Assembly (NCBI GenBank): GCA_019113785.1
Contig: DXGT01000098.1
Location: 1 to 39,579 of the forward strand
Direction: 5' to 3'
Length of the DNA: 39,579 nt
Source: Candidatus Ruthenibacterium merdigallinarum
GTDB taxonomy: Bacteria; Bacillota; Clostridia; Oscillospirales; Ruminococcaceae
This document shows positions 16,694 through 25,470 of the stretch, one piece after another. Below the pieces are notes generated by a model. The model was not told where the DNA came from. It worked only from the letters and a program-made list of their open reading frames with translations, and ran no database searches. The position numbers and the translations under genes are program-made. How positions within the stretch are numbered: position 1 is the first letter of the stretch; each line of letters starts with the position of its first letter.

Positions 16694-17886
16694 TTTTCAT
16701 CCTCCCTTTCTTCTGCGCGAAAGCGCACGGCGCCGTCCACCAGCACGAGGCGCACGCGCACGTCGCTGTCGAACAGCACAAGATCGGCCGCGCGCCCCAC
16801 GACCACGTGGCCCGTGACCTGCTCCAGCCCCAGCGCGCGCGCCGGCACGGCCGTGGCCATGTGCACGGCGTCGGCGATGCCCGCGCCGCCCGCGCCGGCC
16901 ATTGTGCGCACCAGCCGGTCGCCCGTGCACACGCTGCCCGCAAAGGCGGTGCGGTCGGGCATTTTGGCCACGCCGTCCTCAATGATGACGCGCTGGCCGT
17001 CCGCGAGGCTGCCCAGGATGCTCTCGCCCTCCGTCTGGCCCGCGGCGCGCATCGCGTCCGTCACCAGGCACAGCCGCTCTGGGCCGATCAGCCGGTAGGC
17101 CATCTGCAAAAGGCACGGCGGCAGGTGCCGCCCGTCGGCAATCAGCTCGCAGAACAGCCCGGGCAGCAGGTAGGCGCTCTCCACAACGCCCGCGCGGCGG
17201 TAGCCGCCCTCGCGCGTGATGGTGGACATGGCCGAATACAGATGCGTGATGCTGCGAAAGCCGTGCAGCGCGGCCTCGCGCACCTGCTCATAAGTGGCGT
17301 TTGAGTGGCCCACCGACGCCGCGACGCCGTGCGCCGCCAGCCAGTCGCCCATCTCCAGTGCGCCGGGCAGCTCCGGCGCGATGGTCCAGCGCAGGATGCC
17401 GGGGCATGCGGCGAGCAGCATGGCGTATTCGGCTTTGTCCGGCGCGCGCAGGAAGGCCGGGTCCTGCGCGCCGCACTGGGCGGGCGAGAGATACGGCCCC
17501 TCCACATGGACGCCGAGGAATTTCGCGCCATCCGCAAAGCCGCCGCGGCACGCGCGGTACGTCTCAAACGCCGCTAAGAGGCCCTTGGTATCGGCGGCCA
17601 GCGTGGTGGGCACAAGGGCGGTGGTGCCGTGGCGCAGATGCAGCGCGGCCGCCGCGTGCCAGGCTTCGGCGGTGGCGTCCATGAAATCGCCCGTGCCGCC
17701 GCCGTGCACATGGATGTCGATGAACCCGTGCGAGAGGTACAGCCCCTCGCAGCAAAGCGCCTCCTCGCCCGGCAGCGGGCGCAGCGCGCCGGCCGGCGCG
17801 ATGGCCGCCACGCGCCCGTTTTCCACGCGCACGTCGGCGGGGCTGACGGCGCGGTTTTCCACAAAATTGACGCGGGAAAAGATCAT
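16690..17886 (-). CDS. nagA: N-acetylglucosamine-6-phosphate deacetylase
   Basis: The 398-residue amidohydrolase removes acetate from GlcNAc-6-phosphate, feeding NagB. Metal and catalytic residues are all present: HVHGGG (H59, H61), HVEGPYLSP (E129), GHSNAT (H194), HLYSAM (H215) and VTDAM with the catalytic Asp near 272. Length matches the family (about 380-400). The ATG at 17886 has GGAGG 7 bases upstream and overlaps the preceding gene's stop as ATGA; the frame is open further upstream but without a site. It is embedded between the TIM-barrel isomerase and NagB-like genes, so amino-sugar catabolism is clearly part of this operon. Confidence 0.95.
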   Translation of the reverse strand: MIFSRVNFVENRAVSPADVRVENGRVAAIAPAGALRPLPGEEALCCEGLYLSHGFIDIHVHGGGTGDFMDATAEAWHAAAALHLRHGTTALVPTTLAADTKGLLAAFETYRACRGGFADGAKFLGVHVEGPYLSPAQCGAQDPAFLRAPDKAEYAMLLAACPGILRWTIAPELPGALEMGDWLAAHGVAASVGHSNATYEQVREAALHGFRSITHLYSAMSTITREGGYRRAGVVESAYLLPGLFCELIADGRHLPPCLLQMAYRLIGPERLCLVTDAMRAAGQTEGESILGSLADGQRVIIEDGVAKMPDRTAFAGSVCTGDRLVRTMAGAGGAGIADAVHMATAVPARALGLEQVTGHVVVGRAADLVLFDSDVRVRLVLVDGAVRFRAEEREDEK

Positions 17887-18758
17887 GCTTTCACCTCCGG
17901 GGCCCAGCCCTCCCTGCGCAGCAGCGCGCGCAGCGCCGCGGCGCTCTCGCGCCCGGCCTCGCGCCCGCCCTCGGTGAAGGCGGCGCCCTGCGGCAGGCGC
18001 ATCTGTTCTTCGGTCAGCGCGCGGCCCTTGCGGTAGTGCGGCTCCAGCGAGAGCCAGCCGCTGTACCCGTCCGCATGCAGCCGTGCAAGGATGGCGGGCC
18101 AGCCGGCCTGCCCTGCGCCGGGTGCGACGCACTGCACATCCCCGCCGCGGCACACGGCGTCCTTCACGTGCACATGGGCCAGATACGGCCGGATGTGCTC
18201 GTATGCATCGGGGAAGGGCCGCTCGCCCAGCGGGTCGAACAAATCGTTGCCCGCGTCGTAGACGGCGGCAAAGCACGCCGGGTCCAGCAGGGCCAGCACC
18301 GCAGCCAGCGCCGCGTGGTTGCTGGTGTTCACGCCGGGGTCGGCCTCCAGGAGCAGGTGCATGCCCGCCGCGCGCAGGATGGGCCCGGCCGGGGCGAGCG
18401 CTTCGGCGAGCGCCTCAGGGCAAAGCGCGCCCGACGCGGGGCGCAAAAGCGCAAAACCGCGCACCGTGCGGCAGCCCAGCGCGTCGGCCGCGGCGCACAG
18501 GCGGCGCAGCTTTTCCAGCTCGGCCGCGCGGTCGGCCTGCGGCGCGCACTTGAAAAAGCTGCTGGCCACATTGCACACGGCGAGGCCGGCGTCGTCGGCG
18601 CGCAGGCGGCATTCTCGCAAATCTTGCGCGCTGAGGCGGTCGGCGGGCGTGTCGTCCACGCTGCGCACCTCGAGCCCCTGCAAACCGTTTTCACGCGCGA
18701 AGGCGACGGCCTCGGCAAAATTTTGCGTAACTTCGTCGGTGATGAACGCAAGTTTCAT
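17883..18758 (-). CDS. Sugar phosphate isomerase/epimerase-like TIM barrel (AP_endonuc_2 family)
   Basis: The 291-residue protein belongs to the xylose-isomerase-like TIM-barrel family. Expected metal-ligand segments are visible in order: LLLEADPG (Glu), AAVYDAGNDL (Asp), HVHVKDA (His) and SLEPHY (Glu). Members isomerise or epimerise free or phosphorylated sugars and keto-sugars; some act on 3-keto-glycosides in oxidation-assisted glycoside cleavage. Reaction cannot be set from sequence. The gene lies directly after two Gfo/Idh/MocA oxidoreductases (14 bases from the nearer), a pairing that suggests it handles their keto products. AAGGGGG precedes the ATG at 18758. The stop overlaps nagA. Confidence 0.85.
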   Translation of the reverse strand: MKLAFITDEVTQNFAEAVAFARENGLQGLEVRSVDDTPADRLSAQDLRECRLRADDAGLAVCNVASSFFKCAPQADRAAELEKLRRLCAAADALGCRTVRGFALLRPASGALCPEALAEALAPAGPILRAAGMHLLLEADPGVNTSNHAALAAVLALLDPACFAAVYDAGNDLFDPLGERPFPDAYEHIRPYLAHVHVKDAVCRGGDVQCVAPGAGQAGWPAILARLHADGYSGWLSLEPHYRKGRALTEEQMRLPQGAAFTEGGREAGRESAAALRALLRREGWAPEVKA

Positions 18759-18772
18759 GCAAAGCGCCCCCT

Positions 18773-19789
18773 TTAAAATTCCACGGCGCGCCCCAGCGCC
18801 GCCGAGCGGGTGATGCCGCAGATGGCGCGCACCGCGGTGATGGCCTCGCGCGGGGGGATCATCGGCTCGCGGTCCTCGGCGACGGCGTCGGCGAGGTCCT
18901 GCAGCAGATAGGCGTGCATGTTGCCGTAATACGGCTTGAGGCTGATGGGGGCCTTCTGGCTGAACTCGGGCGATTCCTCCGGGCGCGGCGGGGCGCTGGC
19001 GGGGTCGAGGAACGTCCATTCGCGCACGCCGAGGTCGTCGAAGGCGATGGTGCCTTTTTCGCCGTGGATGACAAAGCCCGTGGGGAATTCCGGATAGGCC
19101 AGCGTGGTGTTTTTGATGACGCACACAGCGCCGCTGGCCATCGTCAGCACGGCGGCCGCGGTGTCGTCCACGCCGGTGCGGCGCGCCAGCGTCCCGGCGC
19201 AGCCGTACACGGTCTTCACCGGTTCGCCCAGCATCCACAAGATCAGGTCGATGCCGTGCACGCCCTGGTTGAGCATGGCGCCGCCGCAGCGGTTGCGCCA
19301 GCCGGCGCTGTCGTAGTAGGCCTGGTCGCGGTAATACAGCAGGTTCGCTTCGGCCAGGCAGATGCGCCCCAGCGCGCCCTGCGCGATGGCGCGGCGCGCC
19401 GCCTGCGCGCGCGGCAGCACGCGGCGCTGGAAGATGCACTGCACCTTCGCGCCGGTCTGCTGCGTGACGCGCACGATCTCCTGCGCCTTTTCCAGCGTGA
19501 CCTCCATCGGTTTTTCGCACACCACGGCCTTGCCCGCGCGCGCGGCCGCCACCGTCATCTCGCCGTGCAGGTCGCTGGGCGTGCACACGCACACGGCTTC
19601 CACAGCCGGGTCGGCCAGCACGTCGCGGTAATCGTAATATACTTTGGAAACGCCGTGCTCGCGGGCGAAGCGATCGGCTTTTTCGCGGTCGACGTCGCAC
19701 ACAGCGTACAGGGTCTGCTGCGGCAGCGTGGCGAGCGCGGCCGCGTGGGTGACGGCGATGACGCCGCACCCGATGATCGCAAAGCGCAT
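18773..19789 (-). CDS. Gfo/Idh/MocA-family NAD(P)-dependent oxidoreductase (copy 1)
   Basis: The 338-residue protein has an N-terminal Rossmann fold beginning FAIIGCGVIAVTHAAAL (GxGxxA-type dinucleotide site), CTPSDLH, the catalytic-lysine motif VCEKPMEV (about 93-100) and the substrate-site motif NQGVHGIDLILW with a conserved His. The family oxidises or reduces hydroxyl groups of sugars, inositols and sugar nucleotides. It is a clear paralogue of the next gene upstream (19804-20832); by eye roughly half of the residues agree, including YYRDQAYY and CIFQRR. GGGAGG precedes the ATG at 19789. It lacks a signal peptide. Substrate unknown; context suggests a glycan-derived sugar. Confidence 0.92.
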   Translation of the reverse strand: MRFAIIGCGVIAVTHAAALATLPQQTLYAVCDVDREKADRFAREHGVSKVYYDYRDVLADPAVEAVCVCTPSDLHGEMTVAAARAGKAVVCEKPMEVTLEKAQEIVRVTQQTGAKVQCIFQRRVLPRAQAARRAIAQGALGRICLAEANLLYYRDQAYYDSAGWRNRCGGAMLNQGVHGIDLILWMLGEPVKTVYGCAGTLARRTGVDDTAAAVLTMASGAVCVIKNTTLAYPEFPTGFVIHGEKGTIAFDDLGVREWTFLDPASAPPRPEESPEFSQKAPISLKPYYGNMHAYLLQDLADAVAEDREPMIPPREAITAVRAICGITRSAALGRAVEF

Positions 19790-19803
19790 AAGGTTCCCTC
19801 CCT

Positions 19804-20832
19804 TTAGAATGCCACGGGCGCGCCGGCGCGGCTCGAGCGGTAGATCTTGCAGATGACGTCGATGGCCTTGCGCGCGTCCTCGGGCGGGATCATCGGCTCG
19901 CGGCCGTCGCGCACAGCCTGCATCATGTCGCGCAGCAGCAAAATGTGTCCGTCGATCGTGATGTCCACATTGCTCTTGGCGCCGCCGATGCGCAGCGAGG
20001 CGTCCGGGCGCGGCGGGGCGTCTTCGGGGTCGAGGAAGTTCCACTCCCGCACGCCCGTGTCGTCGAACGAGACGGTACCCTTTTCGCCGTACAGCGAGAA
20101 GGTGGTGGAAAAGCCGGGATAGGCGGTGGTGGCGCCCTCAATGACGCACATCGAGCCGTCCTGCATCTGCAAAAGCGCGGCGGCGGTGTCCTCCACGGGG
20201 ATGTCGCGCGCCAGCGTTTCAGCGCGGCCGTACACAGTGGCGACGGGCTTGTCCAGCATCCACAGGATGAGGTCGACGCCGTGCACGCCCTGGTTCATCA
20301 GCGCACCGCCGCCGTCCAGCTCCCAGGTGCCGCGCCAGCCGGCGCTGTTGTAGTAGGCCTGGTCGCGGTAGTATTTCAGCTGCGCGTCGGCCAGGCACAC
20401 CTTGCCCAGCTTGCCCGCGCGCACAGCCTCGCGCACGGCGACGGCCGCGGGCATGATCCGGCGCTGGAAGATGCACTGCATTTTGACGCCGCAGCGGCGC
20501 ACTTCGCCGATCACGCGGTCGATGCGCTCGGGCGTGATCTCCAGCGGCTTTTCGCACACGATGTGCTTGCCGGCCCGCGCGGCCATCATGCACACGTCGC
20601 CGTGCGCGCCGCTGGGCACGCAGACGCACACGACCTCCACATCTGCGTCCGCCAGAACGTCTTCGTCCGTATAATACACGGTCTCCACGCCGTGGCGCGC
20701 GGAAAAGGCGTCGGCCTTTTCCGGCACGACGTCGCACACGGCGTGCAGATGGCAGCCCTCGGCCTCGAGGGCGCGCAGGGCTTTGGCGTGCGTCTCGGCG
20801 ATGACGCCGCACCCGATGATCGCAAAATTCAT
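19804..20832 (-). CDS. Gfo/Idh/MocA-family NAD(P)-dependent oxidoreductase (copy 2)
   Basis: The 342-residue protein repeats the plan of its downstream neighbour: FAIIGCGVIAETHAKAL, VCVPSGAHG, VCEKPLEI with the catalytic Lys, CIFQRRIMP, YYRDQAYYNSAGW and NQGVHGVDLILW. The tandem order and shared motifs point to duplication followed by divergence; differences concentrate in the region after GTWELDGGG, which is absent from copy 1 and could change substrate choice. ATG at 20832 lies 13-14 bases after a run of AGAGGAG-like purines. The spacing to copy 1 is 14 bases. I infer two different oxidation or reduction steps on related substrates. Confidence 0.92.
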   Translation of the reverse strand: MNFAIIGCGVIAETHAKALRALEAEGCHLHAVCDVVPEKADAFSARHGVETVYYTDEDVLADADVEVVCVCVPSGAHGDVCMMAARAGKHIVCEKPLEITPERIDRVIGEVRRCGVKMQCIFQRRIMPAAVAVREAVRAGKLGKVCLADAQLKYYRDQAYYNSAGWRGTWELDGGGALMNQGVHGVDLILWMLDKPVATVYGRAETLARDIPVEDTAAALLQMQDGSMCVIEGATTAYPGFSTTFSLYGEKGTVSFDDTGVREWNFLDPEDAPPRPDASLRIGGAKSNVDITIDGHILLLRDMMQAVRDGREPMIPPEDARKAIDVICKIYRSSRAGAPVAF

Positions 20833-20869
20833 AAAGGTTTCTCCTCTCTGCCCGCGGGGCAGTTTTTAG

Positions 20870-21811
20870 TCACAGCGCGTACATCGGCCCGCTGGCCGCG
20901 CCGTATTTTTTCCAGAAGGCGGGGCCGTCGAACGAGGGCCCGTCTTCGCGCAGGTCGCGCAGGGCCACGGTCTTGCCGCCCGCGGCGCGCGACGCGGCGC
21001 CCGCCAGCATGATCTGCACCGATTCGAGCACGTCCTCGATGGGCGCAAGGCGGTGGGGCTTGCCCTCTAGGAAGTTGGCGACCTGCTCGATCAGCGCGTC
21101 GTACAGGCGGGAGGGGTCCATGCAGAACTGGAACGTGCTTTTTGTGGTGATGACGATGACGCCGAACGGCTGCCATGCGCCGGTGAGCGTTGTGTACACG
21201 GCGCTGCGGCCGTCTGCAAAATGCACGAACCAGCTCTCGGAATACTGGCCGGCGGCCTCGCCGCGGCCCATGTACCGCACCGATTCGGCCCCAGGGCCCA
21301 TCAGCCCGCCGATGGTCTCGGCGATGTGGATGCCGTAATTGAACTCGTCGACGCCGCTCGAAGCCAGCACGGTGACGGTTTCGCCGCGCTCGGCGGGGCT
21401 TTTGGCGAGGAAATCCTGCACCTCGTAGGCGTAGCGCGCGCTGGACGAGCCGAGGATCACGGCCCCCTCGCGCACAAGGCGGCGCACCTCGCGGCAGTCG
21501 GCCAGGCAGCCGACGGCGGGCTTGTCGAGGAACACGGGTTTGCCGCGCCGGATGAACGGCATGGCGCAGCGCAGATGGTCGTCCCAGTTGCAGCCCTGCA
21601 CAAAGCCGATGTCGCACATGTCGGCCAGCTCGTCCAGCGTTTCGCAGCGCTTTTCAAGGCCGTAGCGCGCCATGAAGCCCGCCACCTCCGCGTCGCTGCG
21701 GAACGAGTCGTTGTACACGCCGACATACCGCATGCGCCCGTCTTTTTTCATGGAATCGGCAAACCCCATCGGATGCGAGGTGTCGATGTTCACGGCTCCT
21801 ACTCGAATCAT
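20870..21811 (-). CDS. Gfo/Idh/MocA-family oxidoreductase, divergent member
   Basis: The 313-residue protein begins MIRVGAVNIDTSHPMGFADS, an atypical Rossmann start with no GxGxxA glycine string, then has FLDKPAVG in place of EKP (catalytic Lys retained), GSSSARYAYE, and GIHIAETIGGLMG in place of the GVHxxDL motif. It therefore belongs to a distinct Gfo/Idh/MocA subgroup and is not a recent copy of the two genes after it. AGGAG lies upstream of the ATG at 21811; a longer frame to 21865 passes through that site. The modified nucleotide-binding loop leaves cofactor use uncertain. It is the first gene after the 225-base gap inside the operon. Confidence 0.85.
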   Translation of the reverse strand: MIRVGAVNIDTSHPMGFADSMKKDGRMRYVGVYNDSFRSDAEVAGFMARYGLEKRCETLDELADMCDIGFVQGCNWDDHLRCAMPFIRRGKPVFLDKPAVGCLADCREVRRLVREGAVILGSSSARYAYEVQDFLAKSPAERGETVTVLASSGVDEFNYGIHIAETIGGLMGPGAESVRYMGRGEAAGQYSESWFVHFADGRSAVYTTLTGAWQPFGVIVITTKSTFQFCMDPSRLYDALIEQVANFLEGKPHRLAPIEDVLESVQIMLAGAASRAAGGKTVALRDLREDGPSFDGPAFWKKYGAASGPMYAL

Positions 21812-22036
21812 TTTCGTCACTCCTTTAGCAATAATGCCAGAAAAACAGCGCCACCCGCCGCGCAAACGCGCGGCGGGTGACGCTTGTTACAAGGGGAAAG
21901 GCTCCCGGAGAAGGGCGCGGGAGAACAGGCCTGCGCACATTGCGTGCGCGGGATGCGTTTTTCGACGCGCGCTGCGCGCGCCGTGCGAAAGTGAGCACCG
22001 CTGTGCCATGGCTGTCGCTTCCCTCTGCCGGAGATT
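21812..22036 (-). other. Intra-operon spacer rich in inverted repeats, with 12-bp perfect stem-loop
   Basis: The only long gap in the operon contains several GC-rich inverted repeats. The best, 21852-21879, pairs CACCCGCCGCGC with GCGCGGCGGGTG around a 4-base loop; on the transcribed minus strand it is followed by GGCGCTGTTTTTC, resembling a rho-independent terminator or attenuator. It separates uptake and depolymerisation genes from monosaccharide-processing genes. The remaining sequence (21880-22036) has further paired segments and no convincing coding frame; it may be an interspersed repeat element. Confidence 0.65.
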
Positions 22037-24046
22037 TTACCACTGCAGCACCGTCATACGGCGGGGCTGGGCGTCGAGGTCGCACACCATCGTGCGCCCC
22101 AGGCCGTATGCGCCGCAGATGCCGTTGCAATCCTGCTGGTTGCCCACGTCGTGGTGCAAAAGCACCACGGCAAGGCGGCGGCCGCAGGCCTCGATCACAT
22201 AGCCCTCGGCCTCGTCGGGGCGCAGCGTCAGGCCGTAGGCGTCGTTGTGCACCGGCGTGGGCGTGATGCGCACCGGCGTGTCCGTGCGCGCAAGCACCGT
22301 CGTCAGCGACGCGCCGCCCTCGGCGCGCACGCGCGCCGAAGCCGCCTCCTCCAGCAGGTTGTAGTGCGCGGAGAAGGGCGCGCTGCCGAGCGCGATGTCC
22401 GCCGGCGCGCCCGCGGCAAAGCTGTGCATCGCAAAGCGGCAGGCTTTGCCATGGCCGGTCAGGGCGCCCTCTTTTGCGGTGAGGCGGATGTCCGGTGCAA
22501 ACAGGAACTGCTGGGATACCTCGCCCGGCGCAGGGCCGACGAAGGTGTCGTTGATGAGGAAAATATCGGTGCCGACGGCCAGCACGCGGCGGCACACAAG
22601 CAGGCCGCGGTCGGCGTAGCCCGTGTGCGCGCCCTCGATGAACAGGTACTCGCCCTTTTGCACCACGCGGTTCGGCGTGGCCTGCGGCAGCGCGCGGTAC
22701 GTCCAGGAGTCGGCGCTGTCGGAAAATTCGCACGCGTCCGCCATGGGCACGTTGTGCGAAGCCGCGGCCTTGAGCGCATAGCGCTCGGGCGTGTCGGTGT
22801 AGGTGAAGCGGCCGGCGTCGGCCAGCACCTCTTCGCCGTCCAGCCACAGGCCGACGTGCAGCTTGTCCTGATGACCGTGGCCGCCGCCGAGCGGCCCGTT
22901 TTTGAAGTACAGCCAGTCGGCTTTTTCATCCCAGCCGCTGCGCAGCACCACCTGCCCGCTGGCCTCGAGATGCACCGCGCCGGGCGCGCCGGGCACGGCG
23001 GGCAGCGCACGGTAGCGTTTGTCCGCTTCGGCGCCGAACAGCCAGATGCTCTCGTAATCCAGCCGGGCGTAGCCGCCGGCCTTCAGCGCGCCGTCGCCCA
23101 GCAGCAGAGCCGCCTCGCTCAGCAGGTCGCGCACGTCGGTGCGGTCGGAGTCGCCGGTCATCGGCTGGCAGTGGGCGGGCGTTTTCAGCGCCAGCGTGGC
23201 GTGCGCCGCCTTGGAGATCAGCGCCAGCTCCTCTTCGCCGAACAGCGTGTCGTCGCCGAACAGGCGCGCGGCGCGCAGCACCTCCAGGTAGCTCGCCAGC
23301 ACTTCGTTGTGGTACATGCACGAGGCCTCCCACTGCATGCCGTCGTCCATGATCTGGATGTGTAAGTCCTCGCGCAGGAAGTGGCGCGCGCGCTCGAAGT
23401 CGTCTTCGCGGCCCAGCAGCCACGCGATGACATACAGGCCCGTGTACTCCATCACGCCCCAGTTGCTCTTGTAGGAAAAGCCCGTCTTTTTGTTCTGGCC
23501 CAGGCGGTCGGCGTGGGCGGCGAGGCCGTCGATAAAGCGCGCGGCCACCTCGTCCGTCACGGCCGGGCTGTGCGCGCACAGCGCCATGGCCCGCACCCAG
23601 TAGTCGGCGCGAAGGCCGGCGTCCAGCGTGCGCCATGTGGTGTTCGCGGCCTCATCGCGCCAGGGCTCCTTGTCCAGCCAGTCCAGCAGCTGCGCGACAA
23701 AGCACTCGGCGTACGCCTCGTCGCCCGTCAGCGCATAGGCCTGCCCCAGGCTGATCCAGTAGCGGTGGCGGTTCATCTGGAAGATGAACTCCTGGTCGTC
23801 GCCGGCCATGTAGCCCCAGTCGATCTTGCCCGCGGGGAACTGAACGGGCTTTTGCGTCTGCTCCATATCCCAGGGAAGCTGGAACAGGAAGATGTTGTTG
23901 CGCAGCTCCTCCGCCGTCTTTTCGGCGAGGGTGCAGTCGGCCGGCCACAGGGCGCGGCACAGCGCGGCGCGCTGCGCCAGCGCTTCGCGCGAGGGGACCA
24001 TCGTGTCAAGGAAGCGGCGCCAGGCCGCGTTTTGTTCGCTTGTCAT
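22037..24046 (-). CDS. Heparinase II/III-family polysaccharide lyase-like protein, cytoplasmic
   Basis: The 669-residue protein has a helical toroid half (about 1-345) and a C-terminal beta-sandwich half with the heparinase II/III signature GHGHQDKLHVGLWLDGEEVL (H390, H392, D394) followed by DAGRFTYTD and SHNVPMAD. In the toroid, SNWGVME (N195) and WEASCMYHNEVL (Y245, H246) fit the catalytic Asn/Tyr/His of uronate lyases. These enzymes cleave uronic-acid-containing polysaccharides such as heparan sulfate, chondroitin or alginate by beta-elimination. No signal peptide is present. The start overlaps the sulfatase stop (ATGA), tying desulfation to cleavage. Specificity cannot be read from sequence; the family includes lyases for several uronates. 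Confidence 0.88.
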   Translation of the reverse strand: MTSEQNAAWRRFLDTMVPSREALAQRAALCRALWPADCTLAEKTAEELRNNIFLFQLPWDMEQTQKPVQFPAGKIDWGYMAGDDQEFIFQMNRHRYWISLGQAYALTGDEAYAECFVAQLLDWLDKEPWRDEAANTTWRTLDAGLRADYWVRAMALCAHSPAVTDEVAARFIDGLAAHADRLGQNKKTGFSYKSNWGVMEYTGLYVIAWLLGREDDFERARHFLREDLHIQIMDDGMQWEASCMYHNEVLASYLEVLRAARLFGDDTLFGEEELALISKAAHATLALKTPAHCQPMTGDSDRTDVRDLLSEAALLLGDGALKAGGYARLDYESIWLFGAEADKRYRALPAVPGAPGAVHLEASGQVVLRSGWDEKADWLYFKNGPLGGGHGHQDKLHVGLWLDGEEVLADAGRFTYTDTPERYALKAAASHNVPMADACEFSDSADSWTYRALPQATPNRVVQKGEYLFIEGAHTGYADRGLLVCRRVLAVGTDIFLINDTFVGPAPGEVSQQFLFAPDIRLTAKEGALTGHGKACRFAMHSFAAGAPADIALGSAPFSAHYNLLEEAASARVRAEGGASLTTVLARTDTPVRITPTPVHNDAYGLTLRPDEAEGYVIEACGRRLAVVLLHHDVGNQQDCNGICGAYGLGRTMVCDLDAQPRRMTVLQW

Positions 24047-25467
24047 AATGCAGATGCCTCACTCAGCCAGTTTTCGGCAAAGCCGTCGTTCTGCCGGCGC
24101 ATCCACGTCAGCACGCGCGCTTCCAGCGCCGCCGCCGTGTCCCGGTTCTCGGGCACGTCCAGCGCCAGAGGGTGCATTTGCTGCGGGTCGGCCGCCGTGC
24201 AGTACAAATAGCGCGCGGGTTTGGCCACCACGTCGTAGCCAAGCTCCATCACGTAGGTGTAGTCCTGCGTGCGCACGCCGCGCCAGCCGAACATTTTGGG
24301 GTCGCGCCCGGCCTCGGCGAACTTTTTCAGGAACACGTCGCGCCCCGGGCACGCGCACAAAAAGCTCTCGCGGGAGAGGTCCTCCTGCTCCGTCAGCAGG
24401 CAGGCCGACAGGTCGGCGCCCTCCACCGTATCGGGGATGGGCACGCCCAGGATGCCCATCAGCGTGGGCGTCATGTCCTGGCTGCCGATGCACGTGCGGC
24501 ACAGGCGCTTTTCATTGCCCGGCACGCGCACCACGAACGGGATGCGGACGGATTCCTCGTACCAGACGTGCTTGCCCATCAGCCCGTGCGAGCCCATCAT
24601 GTCGCCGTGGTCGGCCGACAGCACGATCACCGTGTCGTCGTACAGCCCGGCCTCCTTCAGATAGTGTACCAGACGGCCGAACTGGTCGTCAAGGCCGCTG
24701 ACGGCCGCGTAATACTGGCGCGTGGTCAGCTTCATCTGCTCGGGCGTGTAGTCGACCACTTCGCCCGTGTGGTGGTGAATGTGATCAAAGCTGACATTGT
24801 CCTTGAGCTGTACGTCGGGATACAGGTCAAGATATTCCTGCGGAACCTGGTCGTAGATGCTGTGCGGCGGGTTCCACGAGAGGTACAGCGCAAAGGGTTG
24901 ATCCTTTTTGCGGATGTCGCGCAGGTATTCGATGGCCTTCGTCGTCTCGTGGCGGGGCGACCATTCGTTGACCCGGATCATCTCCGGCGTGTCGTGCCAG
25001 TAGTGCGGGGTCAGGTGCCAGTCGTACGTGCCGTAGGAGTACCAGTAGTCGAACCCGTGGCGGCGCACGCCCGGCGGGGTGAAGGCGTCCCAGTCGCGCG
25101 CGCCGGAGGCCGGGGCCTCGCAGTGGTTCTGCTCGGGCTCGTCCAGATGCCATTTGCCGATGTAGGCCGTCTGGTAGCCCGCGGCCTTCAGCATCTGGCC
25201 CACGCCGATCTCATCGTCGCCCAGGCGCATGGAAAGGCCGGTCTTGCAATTCGTGAAAATGCCCATCGAAAGCGGATAGCGCCCCGTGATGAGGCTGGCG
25301 CGGTGCGCGGTGCACACGGGGAACGTGCTGAACGCATGGTCGCAGTACGTGGCGTCGGCGCAGAACGCGTCCATGTTCGGGGTGAGCACCGGGTCCTCAT
25401 GGGCATAGCCCATCGCGCCGGCGCGCCACTGGTCCGCAAAGACGAACACCAGGTTTTTCTGTTTCAT
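24043..25467 (-). CDS. Type I sulfatase with Cys-type formylglycine site, cytoplasmic
   Basis: The 474-residue protein is an alkaline-phosphatase-fold sulfatase that removes sulfate esters from carbohydrates. Visible residues are the metal site FADQWR (D12), the modification site CTAHRASLITGR with C52 (C-x-A-x-R core, oxidised to formylglycine), GKWHLDEP (K105, H107) and LSADHGDMMGSHG with the second metal Asp-His. Ala at the third core position is allowed for radical-SAM maturation. No signal peptide, so it works on imported oligosaccharides. The anSME at 31376 would install formylglycine. It starts 3 bases after the enolase-family stop and overlaps the lyase start. Sulfate position (2-O, 4-O, 6-O or N) is unknown. 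Confidence 0.94.
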   Translation of the reverse strand: MKQKNLVFVFADQWRAGAMGYAHEDPVLTPNMDAFCADATYCDHAFSTFPVCTAHRASLITGRYPLSMGIFTNCKTGLSMRLGDDEIGVGQMLKAAGYQTAYIGKWHLDEPEQNHCEAPASGARDWDAFTPPGVRRHGFDYWYSYGTYDWHLTPHYWHDTPEMIRVNEWSPRHETTKAIEYLRDIRKKDQPFALYLSWNPPHSIYDQVPQEYLDLYPDVQLKDNVSFDHIHHHTGEVVDYTPEQMKLTTRQYYAAVSGLDDQFGRLVHYLKEAGLYDDTVIVLSADHGDMMGSHGLMGKHVWYEESVRIPFVVRVPGNEKRLCRTCIGSQDMTPTLMGILGVPIPDTVEGADLSACLLTEQEDLSRESFLCACPGRDVFLKKFAEAGRDPKMFGWRGVRTQDYTYVMELGYDVVAKPARYLYCTAADPQQMHPLALDVPENRDTAAALEARVLTWMRRQNDGFAENWLSEASAL

Positions 25468-25470
25468 TTT

